29,162 nucleotides of DNA from CAZEJK01 sp964512045 (lineage in GTDB: Bacteria; Acidobacteriota; Thermoanaerobaculia; Thermoanaerobaculales; Sulfomarinibacteraceae): positions 1 through 29,162 of the forward strand of contig CAZEJK010000043.1 in the NCBI GenBank assembly GCA_964512045.1, written 5' to 3'. Positions 1-6,773 of the stretch are shown piece by piece. Below the pieces are notes generated by a model. It was not told the origin of the DNA, made no database searches, and saw nothing but the letters and a program-made list of their open reading frames with translations. Each line of letters starts with the position of its first letter. Within the stretch, counting starts at the first letter, position 1. The translations under genes were made by a program, and so were the position numbers.

Positions 1-70
1 CCCAGAGCCGCTCCTTCGGGTTCGAGCAGTGTACGACGACGAGTTCGTCAACCTCGACGGTTCGGACCAC
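1..70 (-). CDS. Partial CDS downstream of the epimerase gene, 5' end only
   Basis: A GTG at 68-70 directly follows the epimerase stop codon (71-73). It opens a frame that runs off the window edge, giving about 23 residues starting VVRTVEVDELVVVHC and ending near KERLW. A GAGGAG ribosome-binding site lies inside the last epimerase codons, seven bases before the GTG, so the two genes are probably translationally coupled. The visible piece looks like the start of a small cytoplasmic protein. I do not recognise the family with confidence, and no function can be given from so short a fragment. Confidence 0.5.
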   Translation of the reverse strand, partial: MVRTVEVDELVVVHCSNPKERLW

Positions 71-484
71 CTAGCGCTCCTCACCCATGGGTTGCGAGAG
101 CTCGATCAGGACTCCGCCGGCAGACTTTGGGTGGACGAAGCAGACGAGGCAGTTGTGTGCTCCGCGGACGGGCTCCTCATTCAGAAGCCGGTAGCCTTTC
201 TCCTCGAGAGCCCGCATCGACTCGCGGATGTCGGCCACCTTGACGCACAGGTGGTGCATGCCAGGGCCGCGCTTGTCGAGGTGCCGAGCGATCGGAGAGT
301 CGTCGGCGGTCGGCTCGAGCAGCTCGATGCGGCTGTCACCAACGGGGAGGAAGGCCACCTTCACCTTCTGCTCGGGAACCTCCTCGGCGCCCGTCACCTG
401 CAGTCCAAGGCTCTCATAGAAGCCAACGCCTTCTTCCAACGAGGTGACGGCGATTCCGATGTGATCGAGAACGGGTGCGTCCAT
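71..484 (-). CDS. mce: Methylmalonyl-CoA epimerase
   Basis: This 137-residue protein has the length and pattern of methylmalonyl-CoA epimerase, which interconverts (2R)- and (2S)-methylmalonyl-CoA in propionyl-CoA and branched-chain or odd-chain catabolism. It belongs to the vicinal oxygen chelate fold and has two beta-alpha-beta-beta-beta modules. Module one begins DHIGIAV (residues 7-13); module two carries GMHHLCVKV (75-83) and ends GGVLIELSQP (123-132). Likely metal ligands are H8, E54, H78 and E128, by analogy with the family. ATG at 484 is preferred over the adjacent GTG at 487 because GGAGG lies six bases before the ATG. A possible promoter (TTGACG, 15-base spacer, GATACT) lies at 504-530. 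The next gene follows without a gap. Confidence 0.93.
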   Translation of the reverse strand: MDAPVLDHIGIAVTSLEEGVGFYESLGLQVTGAEEVPEQKVKVAFLPVGDSRIELLEPTADDSPIARHLDKRGPGMHHLCVKVADIRESMRALEEKGYRLLNEEPVRGAHNCLVCFVHPKSAGGVLIELSQPMGEER

Positions 485-503
485 CACAGACCTCCGCGCC
501 GTG

Positions 504-530
504 AGTATCGCGGTTTGCGCTCCACGTCAA
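504..530 (-). promoter_or_regulatory. Candidate sigma70-type promoter for mce
   Basis: On the minus strand a TTGACG -35 box (525-530) and a GATACT -10 box (504-509) are separated by 15 bases, about 20 bases upstream of the mce ATG. The boxes match well, but the spacer is shorter than the usual 17 bases, so this is tentative. Confidence 0.35.
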
Positions 531-638
531 GCCCACCGACGCACCTCTCTTGAGTTTTGAGCTCGCAGCTCTGAGGTGTCAGTTCCGCCCGCGCACCCCT
601 TCATTCTGCGCGACAGCTGCGTTTGCAGTCACGAATGC

Positions 639-720
639 TCGCTCGCAGAGGCGACAACGCTTCAAAGTACTCCCGGAACCGGACCAGATCCCGGTTCCGG
701 CCCCGTCAGCCGGATCCTGG
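639..720 (-). repeat. Dispersed GC-rich intergenic repeat, copy A
   Basis: This stretch lies in the 363-base gap between mce and the protease gene. Read on the minus strand it begins GGATCCGGCTGACGGGGCC, continues through degenerate GGNNCC hexamers and ends CGTTGTCGCCTCTGCGAGC. The same order of blocks occurs on the plus strand at 14701-14775 (B) and 21378-21460 (C), with weaker copies near 23985-24055 (D) and 22603-22649 (E). No reading frame or terminal inverted repeat is apparent. The rest of the gap holds only the protease terminator and the possible mce promoter. Confidence 0.6.
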
Positions 721-792
721 CAATCCGGTCCACGGCGAGAATGCTGCGCATGCTCGAGGATTCTCACGGCAAAGGCGCCACGAGCTGAGAGC

Positions 793-829
793 TCAAAAGA
801 ACGCGGGAGGGCTCGTGCCCTCCCGCGTG
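793..829 (-). terminator. Intrinsic terminator of the M4 protease gene
   Basis: A perfect 12-bp stem (802-813 with 818-829, loop TCGT) is followed on the minus strand by a T-rich run beginning at 801. It lies 22 bases beyond the protease stop codon, the classic layout of a Rho-independent terminator. Confidence 0.85.
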
Positions 830-850
830 TGCCGTTGCTGGTGGTGGCGC

Positions 851-3800
851 TTACGGCTGGTAGGTTGCCGTCAAGGTGAAGTTGGCGGTGTTCCAGGTCT
901 GGTTGGTGTAGTTGAAGACCCTGATCTTGTAGGTGCCGGCCACTCCATTAGTGTCGTAGGTCAGAGTCTCTGGCTTGTTCGTTGTGAGGCCAGAGGCCAC
1001 CTGATTGTCATTGGAGTCGTACAGGTACAGGTCGAGGTCCATGCTGTTGTCCCAGGTGAGCGAGAGATCGATCACGCCGCCTGTCACGGACACGTTGTAG
1101 TACTTGGAGGCTCGACCGGCAACGGAGCCGTCGACCGTGGCTGTCTGGGTGCCGCCACTGCTGCCGGCCTCGTAGCTGGCGACGAGACTGACCCCGCTGA
1201 ACGAGCTGTAGGCCCGAACCATGATGTGCCAGGTCCCGGCGGCCGGGTTGGAGACGCTCACTGTCTCGTTGTTGCCGTTCAGGTACGGTCGGTAGTCATA
1301 CGAGGAGGTGGTCGGCGCGCTGCCGTACTTGACGTACAGGTCGGCGTCGCCGGAGCCACCGGAGATCGCGATCTCAAGGGAGCTCATGCCCGATGGGACG
1401 TTGATGTGGTACGACACCGAGTTGCCGGTGCTGGCCGACAGGTTCCCCACCGGGACACCGTTCTCCAGCTCGGTCGGATCGCCAGAAGGTGCGGTGACGG
1501 TCACGGACTTCGTCACCTGATCGGTGGCTCCGTCGTTGTCCGTCACGGACAGCGTCACCGAGTAGGTGCCTTCCGAGGAGTAGGTGTGGCTCGGGTTCGC
1601 ACTGGTCGAGCTCGCGCCATCACCGAACACCCAGCTGAAGCCGGTGATCGAGCCGTCCGGGTCGGAGCTGGTGCTCGTGAAGCTGGCGGTCAGATCGCTC
1701 GCGGAGTACGTGAAGTTGGCGGTCGGCGGCTCATTGGTGGTCGGCTCGTCGAAGCTGGCCACCAGCGTCACGCCGGAGAACGCAGCGTATGCCCGAACCA
1801 TGATGTACCAGGTGCCGGCCGCTGGGGAGGGCACATCGACGCTCTCGTTGTTGCCGTTGAGGTACGGACGGTAGTCGTACGACGAGGTCGTGGGTGCGCT
1901 GCCACGACGCACGTACAGGTCTGCGTCGCCGGTCCCGCCAGAGATGGCGACCTCGAGGTTGGACGCTCCAGACGGCACGTCGATGAAGTAGTGCAGCTCT
2001 TCACTCTTGGCAGCGCTCAGGTTGGAGACCGACACGCCGTTGGCGAGCTCGATCGGTCCGCTTGCCGGCTCGGTCACGGTGACAGACTGCGACGCCTGAT
2101 CGGTGGCGCCACCGTTGTCCGTCACGGTGAGGGTCACGGTATAGGTGCCTTCCGAGCTGTAGGAGTGGATCGGGTTCGTGCTCGTTGAGGTGGTTCCGTC
2201 ACCAAAGCTCCATGAGTGGCTCGCGATGGAGCCGTCCGGGTCGGAGCTGGTGCTGGTGAAGCTGGCGGAGAGGTCGTTGACCGAGAAGGTGAAGCTCGCG
2301 TTCGGCGGCTGATTGGTCGACCCGCTGTCGAAGCTGCCCACCAGCGAAAGCCCTGAGAAGCTGCTGTACGCCCGGACCATTACGTACCACGTGCCGGCTG
2401 TGGCTGAGCTGACATCAACGGTCTCGTTGTTGCCGTTCAGGTAGGGGCGGTAGTCGTAGGTCGATGTGGTGGGCTGGGCGCCGAAGCGGACGTAGAGGTC
2501 CGCGTCGCCGGTGCCGCCGGAGATCGCGAACTGCAGATTGGAGGCGCCGGAAGGAACGTCGAGACTGAAGTGGAGCTCCTGACCGGTGCTGGCCGACAGG
2601 TTCGAGACGGTCTCACCATTGTTCAGCGGCGTGACCTCGGTACCTGGATCCGGACCACCCGGGACACCAACCGCGTCCCATGCCTTGTGGACGGCGTCCA
2701 CCTCGGCGGAGCCGTACAGGTCTGCGGCCGCCTGCGCAGTGGTGTTCCGCCCACCCTCGAAGTTGGTCGATGAGGTCATGTACTGGGTCAGCGCGCGGTA
2801 GAAGATGTTCTGGGCCTTTGTGATCCCGATGCCAGGCACGTTGATGGAGGTCTTGCCGGTGGGATGCGTGCCGCCCTCCGACAGGAGGTAGAACGCCAGA
2901 GCCCCGATGCCGGCGTTGATGTGCACACCACCGTAGTCCTGAGTGCCCGTGTAACGCTCGGGGTAGTAGTCCGGGGAGGAGCCATCTGCTGCCGGGTCGT
3001 TCATGTACCGCAGTGCGTCACCGGACGTTCCCGGCGTGTAGCAGTCCTCGCCCATCTTCCAGGTGTCCGAGGTCACACCACCATCGCTCCACGCCTCGAT
3101 CGCAGCGCCGTAGATGTCAGAGATCGACTCATTGAGCGCTCCGGACTCGTTCTGGTAGGTCAGGTCGGCGGTTGATGAGGTCACGGCGTGCGCGAACTCA
3201 TGGCCGGTCACGTCGAGGGCGTAGGCGATCGGGCCGAAGGTCGAGCCGTCGCCGTCGCCGAACAGGAACTGCTGGTAGTAGGAGCTCCACGCGGCGTTGT
3301 TCGGCGTGGTGGAGTACCCGGAGGAGAAGACGCAGTGCACGCTGGACTTGATCTGGGCGCCACCGTCGTTGTATGAGTCGCGTCCGAACACCTGGCTGTA
3401 GTAGTTGTACACGATGCCGGTGTTGTTGTAGGCAGCCATGGCGATCTGATCCGACGACGAGCCGCCCTCCTCGAACATCAAGGTGCCTGGGACGTTCGTT
3501 GTCTGGTTCGCGGTGTAGATCTTGCGGTACAGGCCGGTGTGGAGCAGGCCATGACGTGCCAGGATCTGGCCGCCGACGGCGTCCACATAGACGCGGTCCT
3601 GATGGAGTCCTTCCTCATCGGAGAACTCGACCACGGCGCGCCAGGCGAGGCGAGTGGGGTGCTCGTGGGACGCGTAGTACACGAGCTCCGGGCTCTCCAA
3701 GATCTCGAGCTGTGCCTCGTTGACGGACAGGCGGAACATGTGGAGGGCTTCATGGCCCTGGAGCGCTGGTACGGGCGGCTGGGTGATGTCGTCGGCCACC

Positions 3801-4213
3801 AGACCGTTGAATGTGCGGACCCGACCGTTGCTGTCGACGTGGAGGTAGAAATCGGCGCCGTCCACCTCCAAGCCGTGGTGTGTCTGCTGCATGCGGATGT
3901 GTGTCATCCCCAGGCTGTCCTGCTGGATGCGGACGACGTTTGCATCGCTGCCCTGGCGCATCGCGATCACGCGGGCGGCGTCCTCCCGTACGAAGACCTC
4001 CGCGGCTGTGGCCGTGTGCCCAGGGGGCAACGCTCCGAGGTTGCCGTGAGCCCAGGTTGTCCTCCCGCTCACATCGTCGACCGCCACGCGGTCGATGCGC
4101 ACGTTCGTCGGCGTTTTCTGCACTCCGATCGGTCCGATCTGCTGATCTAGGGACGCCAGCGCTGGGAGCACGATCAGAGAGATGATGACGACGGAAAAGA
4201 CGAGCTTGCGCAC
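851..4213 (-). CDS. Secreted M4 (thermolysin-family) metalloprotease with PPC and PKD repeats
   Basis: This 1120-residue zinc endopeptidase is predicted to be exported. A signal peptide covers residues 1-20. An inhibitory FTP/PepSY-type propeptide spans roughly 35-220 and the M4 catalytic domain about 225-515. Zinc ligands are in HEFAH (H338, H342) and NESISD (E362), and the transition-state histidine is in GGVHINAG (H431). The C-terminal half is PPC (537-629), PKD (636-714), PPC (730-822), PKD (829-907), PPC (924-1014) and a final PPC-like domain to 1120. Such domains are usually linked to secretion, substrate binding or maturation and are removed by processing. The start is GTG at 4213, with AAGGAGG eight bases upstream. 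Neighbouring genes do not suggest a pathway; the likely role is extracellular protein degradation. Confidence 0.96.
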   Translation of the reverse strand: MRKLVFSVVIISLIVLPALASLDQQIGPIGVQKTPTNVRIDRVAVDDVSGRTTWAHGNLGALPPGHTATAAEVFVREDAARVIAMRQGSDANVVRIQQDSLGMTHIRMQQTHHGLEVDGADFYLHVDSNGRVRTFNGLVADDITQPPVPALQGHEALHMFRLSVNEAQLEILESPELVYYASHEHPTRLAWRAVVEFSDEEGLHQDRVYVDAVGGQILARHGLLHTGLYRKIYTANQTTNVPGTLMFEEGGSSSDQIAMAAYNNTGIVYNYYSQVFGRDSYNDGGAQIKSSVHCVFSSGYSTTPNNAAWSSYYQQFLFGDGDGSTFGPIAYALDVTGHEFAHAVTSSTADLTYQNESGALNESISDIYGAAIEAWSDGGVTSDTWKMGEDCYTPGTSGDALRYMNDPAADGSSPDYYPERYTGTQDYGGVHINAGIGALAFYLLSEGGTHPTGKTSINVPGIGITKAQNIFYRALTQYMTSSTNFEGGRNTTAQAAADLYGSAEVDAVHKAWDAVGVPGGPDPGTEVTPLNNGETVSNLSASTGQELHFSLDVPSGASNLQFAISGGTGDADLYVRFGAQPTTSTYDYRPYLNGNNETVDVSSATAGTWYVMVRAYSSFSGLSLVGSFDSGSTNQPPNASFTFSVNDLSASFTSTSSDPDGSIASHSWSFGDGTTSTSTNPIHSYSSEGTYTVTLTVTDNGGATDQASQSVTVTEPASGPIELANGVSVSNLSAAKSEELHYFIDVPSGASNLEVAISGGTGDADLYVRRGSAPTTSSYDYRPYLNGNNESVDVPSPAAGTWYIMVRAYAAFSGVTLVASFDEPTTNEPPTANFTYSASDLTASFTSTSSDPDGSITGFSWVFGDGASSTSANPSHTYSSEGTYSVTLSVTDNDGATDQVTKSVTVTAPSGDPTELENGVPVGNLSASTGNSVSYHINVPSGMSSLEIAISGGSGDADLYVKYGSAPTTSSYDYRPYLNGNNETVSVSNPAAGTWHIMVRAYSSFSGVSLVASYEAGSSGGTQTATVDGSVAGRASKYYNVSVTGGVIDLSLTWDNSMDLDLYLYDSNDNQVASGLTTNKPETLTYDTNGVAGTYKIRVFNYTNQTWNTANFTLTATYQP
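1172..2605 (-). repeat. Internal tandem PPC/PKD-coding repeats in the protease gene
   Basis: Three PPC-coding units (2327-2605, 1748-2026, 1172-1444) alternate with two PKD-coding units (2072-2308 and 1493-1729). The units are very alike in DNA as well as protein; for example the block encoding YDYRPYLNGNNE occurs in all three PPC units. This points to fairly recent duplication of a PPC-PKD cassette of about 580 bases. Confidence 0.85.
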
Positions 4214-4235
4214 CGTTCAACCTCCTTGAAGATGA

Positions 4236-4298
4236 GAAAAGAAAAAGGCACGCCCCGACCCGAGGTCAGGCAAAAGCCTCAAGCTCGTTGTCGGGGCG
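4236..4298 (-). terminator. Terminator-like hairpin in the gap between the permease and protease genes
   Basis: On the minus strand CGCCCCGAC (4290-4298) pairs perfectly with GTCGGGGCG (4251-4259). A nested AGGC-TTTT-GCCT hairpin lies in the loop, and the stem is followed by TGCC and then a T-rich run at 4236-4246. It can end transcription from the argS-permease operon. It also sits only about 10 bases before the protease ribosome-binding site, so it may act as an attenuator of the protease mRNA. Confidence 0.7.
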
Positions 4299-4321
4299 AT
4301 GCGAGGACGGATCACGCACTC

Positions 4322-4350
4322 ATAGTGCGAAGCAATGGGGAAGGCGTCAA
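4322..4350 (-). promoter_or_regulatory. Candidate promoter of the protease gene with adjoining palindromes
   Basis: TTGACG (4345-4350) and CACTAT (4322-4327) are separated by 17 bases on the minus strand. The -10 box matches consensus at only three positions. It overlaps a small inverted repeat, GCACT-CAT-AGTGC (4316-4328), and a perfect 10-bp palindrome CACACGTGTG lies upstream at 4371-4380. Either palindrome could be an operator. The promoter would lie upstream of the terminator-like hairpin. Confidence 0.35.
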
Positions 4351-4441
4351 CGGCATACTCGAAGGTATTACACACGTGTGACGTTGTTTTACGCTTCTGT
4401 GACAGATGGTCCGTTCTTGCGACGGATTCTTGGCTGGCGTG

Positions 4442-5362
4442 CTAGAAAACGCTACTCACGGCGGGCCAGAGGTAGCGGAGGGCAACCGTGACGATCACTG
4501 CAGTCAGCATCCACTTGATGAGTGCAGCGGGAACGAAACGCTGCAACCGGGCCCCGAAGTACATCCCGGCCATCCCGCCGAGACCGAAAAGGAGGCCGAG
4601 CGCCCAGTCCGGTGCAATGGAACGCGCTGGCCAGATGAATGCGAGCACCTGATAGAAGCCAACGCCGGCCACCGAGGTGACGAAGGTGCCCATAAGTGCA
4701 GCCCCGGCGACGGCGTAGACCGGAAGGCCGAGAACGCTCACGAAGAACGGCGCCACGATCGCACCGCCACCGATTCCGTAGATGCCACCCACGATGCCCA
4801 CGACGGTGCTGAGGATGAAGATCGCCGAGGTCGAGGTAGAGAACTGCTCTCCACCGAAGTCGAAGGCGATTCTCTGCAGAGAAACCGTGGCGTTGCGTAC
4901 GCTCCCTGGATCAGCCGGTCGCCGAGCGCTTGGCTGCTGTCTGCGCTCAGCGGACCGTTTGCCGGGTCGTCCTGTAAGGTCTCTGAGCAGGCGGCCGCCG
5001 ATATACAGCAGAACACAGCCTGCAAACGCCTTGAACCAGGTGGGATCGGGGAGCCACAGTACACGGACGACGGCGCCGATCAGGACGCCTGGGAGGGTTC
5101 CCGCGACGACGATCCAGGTCAGGGGCCAGACCATCCGCCCCTCGCGCATATACCTCAGAACGCCTGAGGGGATTGCCACGACGTTGAACAGCTGATTCGT
5201 CGCGCTGACGGACGGCGTCGTGTATCCGAGAACGCTCATCTGGAACGGGAGCAGCAGGAACGCCCCGGAGACGCCGCCCATCGATGTGCACAACGAGACA
5301 ACGAACGCTACGAGCGGCGGAACGAAAGGGGAGACGGTGACACCCGAGACAGAGAAGTCCAT
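4442..5362 (-). CDS. TauE/SafE family (DUF81) membrane permease
   Basis: This 306-residue inner-membrane protein has about eight hydrophobic segments in two halves, the arrangement of TauE/SafE permeases, which are associated with export or uptake of sulfite, sulfoacetate and other small organic anions. The N-terminal half has GGVSGAFLLLPFQ and the second half GGIYGIGGGAIVAPFF, the paired glycine-rich motifs of the family. The halves are separated by a charged cytoplasmic loop near residues 125-165. I chose ATG at 5362 (MDFSVSG) because it starts seven bases after the aminotransferase stop codon and fits homologues; an upstream GTG at 5410 would overlap that gene. It is the last gene of the argS operon. 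The substrate cannot be told from sequence. Confidence 0.88.
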   Translation of the reverse strand: MDFSVSGVTVSPFVPPLVAFVVSLCTSMGGVSGAFLLLPFQMSVLGYTTPSVSATNQLFNVVAIPSGVLRYMREGRMVWPLTWIVVAGTLPGVLIGAVVRVLWLPDPTWFKAFAGCVLLYIGGRLLRDLTGRPGKRSAERRQQPSARRPADPGSVRNATVSLQRIAFDFGGEQFSTSTSAIFILSTVVGIVGGIYGIGGGAIVAPFFVSVLGLPVYAVAGAALMGTFVTSVAGVGFYQVLAFIWPARSIAPDWALGLLFGLGGMAGMYFGARLQRFVPAALIKWMLTAVIVTVALRYLWPAVSSVF

Positions 5363-5369
5363 CGGGCGC

Positions 5370-6560
5370 TCAGACCACGGCAGCCGGGCCGTTCGCGAGC
5401 CGCTCGACACCGGCTCGGAGCAGCTCCTCGCGCTTGCCGAAGCTCAGGCGCAGAAAACGCCCTCGGCGATCCGGCTTGCCACCGTCGTCTCTCGGCAAGC
5501 CGTCCCACAGAAAAGCCGAGCCCGGTACGCCGGCGACTCCGTGCTCTGCCGCAAGACGGATCGCCCACGAGCGGTCGTCAGGGATGTCGAGGTCGCGCAG
5601 GTCGACCAGCAGGAAGTAGCCGCCGTCCGGCCTGTTGACTCGCCATCCTGCGGCAGTCAGTCCGCTGGAGAGGATGTCGTGCCGACGCCGGTATACCGCC
5701 GCGGTCTCGGTGTAGTACGAGTCGGGAAGCCGCAGCGCTTCCACCAGAGCGTGCTGGAACGGGGCAGGGGCGCAGACTGTCATGAAGTCGTGCACCTTCC
5801 GGATCGAAGCCATCAGCGGCTGCGGAGCTGCAGCGAACCCGACGCGCCAGCCGGTCACCGCGTAGGTCTTGGAGAACGAGGCGATGGTGACCGTCCGCTG
5901 CGCGAGCGCACGGACGGTGGCTGGAGGAATGTGGGTGACGCCTTCAGCGGTGATCCACGCGTACGTCTCGTCCGTCACCAGCGTCATGTCGTGGCGCTCG
6001 ATCAGCTCGGCAACCACCTCGAGCTCGTCAGCGGTCCACACCTTTCCGGTCGGGTTGGCGGGGGTGTTCAGCACCATGACCGACGCGCCTTCGCAGCATG
6101 CGGCAAGGGTGCCGCTAGCCCAGCGGCCGGAGAACGGGTCGATCGGCAGGATTGTCGGACGGGCTCCGGCGAGTCGGGTCGCAGGCAGGTAGTTCTCGTA
6201 GATCGGCTCCGGGATCACCACGGTGTCACCGGGCCTGAGCAGCGTCATCAGACTTGCCATGATCGCCTCGGAGGCTCCACAGGTGATGACGATCTCCTCC
6301 TCGGGATCGAAGCGAAGCCCCCAACGGTCGGCGAAGAAGCGAGACAGCTCCTTGCGGAGTGCCGGCAGGCCCCAGGTTCGCGTGTACCGGTTCTCGCCGT
6401 TCAAGATCGCGGCTCGGGCTGCCTCACGGACCGGCTCTGCCACCGGGAGCTCGGGGAAACCCTGGGCGAGGTTGACTGCGTCTGTCTCCTCGGCCACGCG
6501 GGTCATCTCGCGGATGATCGACTCGTCCATGTACGTGACGGCTGGGTTGACGGGTCGCAT
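5370..6560 (-). CDS. Class I/II PLP-dependent aminotransferase
   Basis: This 396-residue fold-type I aminotransferase is of usual length. The PLP lysine is K231 in SFSKTYAVTGWRVGF. Cofactor-binding residues are in NPANPTG-type TPANPTGK (N169) and VTDETY (D197, Y200), and the substrate-carboxylate arginine is expected near the C-terminal FLRLSFG segment. The N-terminus NLAQGFPELP resembles methionine/kynurenine/aromatic aminotransferases (YbdL or KAT-like) and aspartate transaminases of subgroup I-gamma. Exact substrates cannot be assigned. ATG at 6560 has GAGGGG seven bases upstream. It sits 17 bases after a 63-residue ORF and seven bases before the permease gene, in an operon headed by argS. 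Confidence 0.93.
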   Translation of the reverse strand: MRPVNPAVTYMDESIIREMTRVAEETDAVNLAQGFPELPVAEPVREAARAAILNGENRYTRTWGLPALRKELSRFFADRWGLRFDPEEEIVITCGASEAIMASLMTLLRPGDTVVIPEPIYENYLPATRLAGARPTILPIDPFSGRWASGTLAACCEGASVMVLNTPANPTGKVWTADELEVVAELIERHDMTLVTDETYAWITAEGVTHIPPATVRALAQRTVTIASFSKTYAVTGWRVGFAAAPQPLMASIRKVHDFMTVCAPAPFQHALVEALRLPDSYYTETAAVYRRRHDILSSGLTAAGWRVNRPDGGYFLLVDLRDLDIPDDRSWAIRLAAEHGVAGVPGSAFLWDGLPRDDGGKPDRRGRFLRLSFGKREELLRAGVERLANGPAAVV

Positions 6561-6577
6561 CGGTTCCCCTCGACAGC

Positions 6578-6769
6578 CTAGGTTGCCATTGCCCGCTCGA
6601 GCACGCGCACGACCTGCTCGTAGCCGGTCCAGGAGACGTCCGAGAGCGTGCGGTGGAGCAGGGCGACTGCAGTTGCGCGGTGGGCCGCCGGGTCCGAGGT
6701 GGCGCGAACCAGCGACCCGAGCTGGTTCGCGATCCGATCACAACGTGTCGTCGAGCCGGTCGTGGTCAT
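6578..6769 (-). CDS. Small protein of unknown function, possible GAF-domain fragment
   Basis: This 63-residue ORF starts with ATG five bases after the argS stop codon and ends 17 bases before the aminotransferase. A GGAG lies 10 bases before the ATG, inside the end of argS, so coupled translation is plausible. The segment DPAAHRATAVALLHRTL followed by DVSWTGY resembles the first helix and strand of free-methionine sulfoxide reductase-type GAF domains, where ALLHxxxxxxxWTGFY is typical. A complete GAF domain needs about 100 more residues. It could be a remnant, a short stand-alone protein or a chance ORF; the tight spacing favours a real gene. Confidence 0.5.
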   Translation of the reverse strand: MTTTGSTTRCDRIANQLGSLVRATSDPAAHRATAVALLHRTLSDVSWTGYEQVVRVLERAMAT

Positions 6770-6773
6770 GGAG

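Noticed and set aside
623..2188. A 521-residue plus-strand open frame opposite the protease gene
   Set aside because: It is antisense to the strongly supported PPC/PKD region, is rich in Val, Gly and Arg as expected of a GC-rich shadow frame, and has no recognisable domain.
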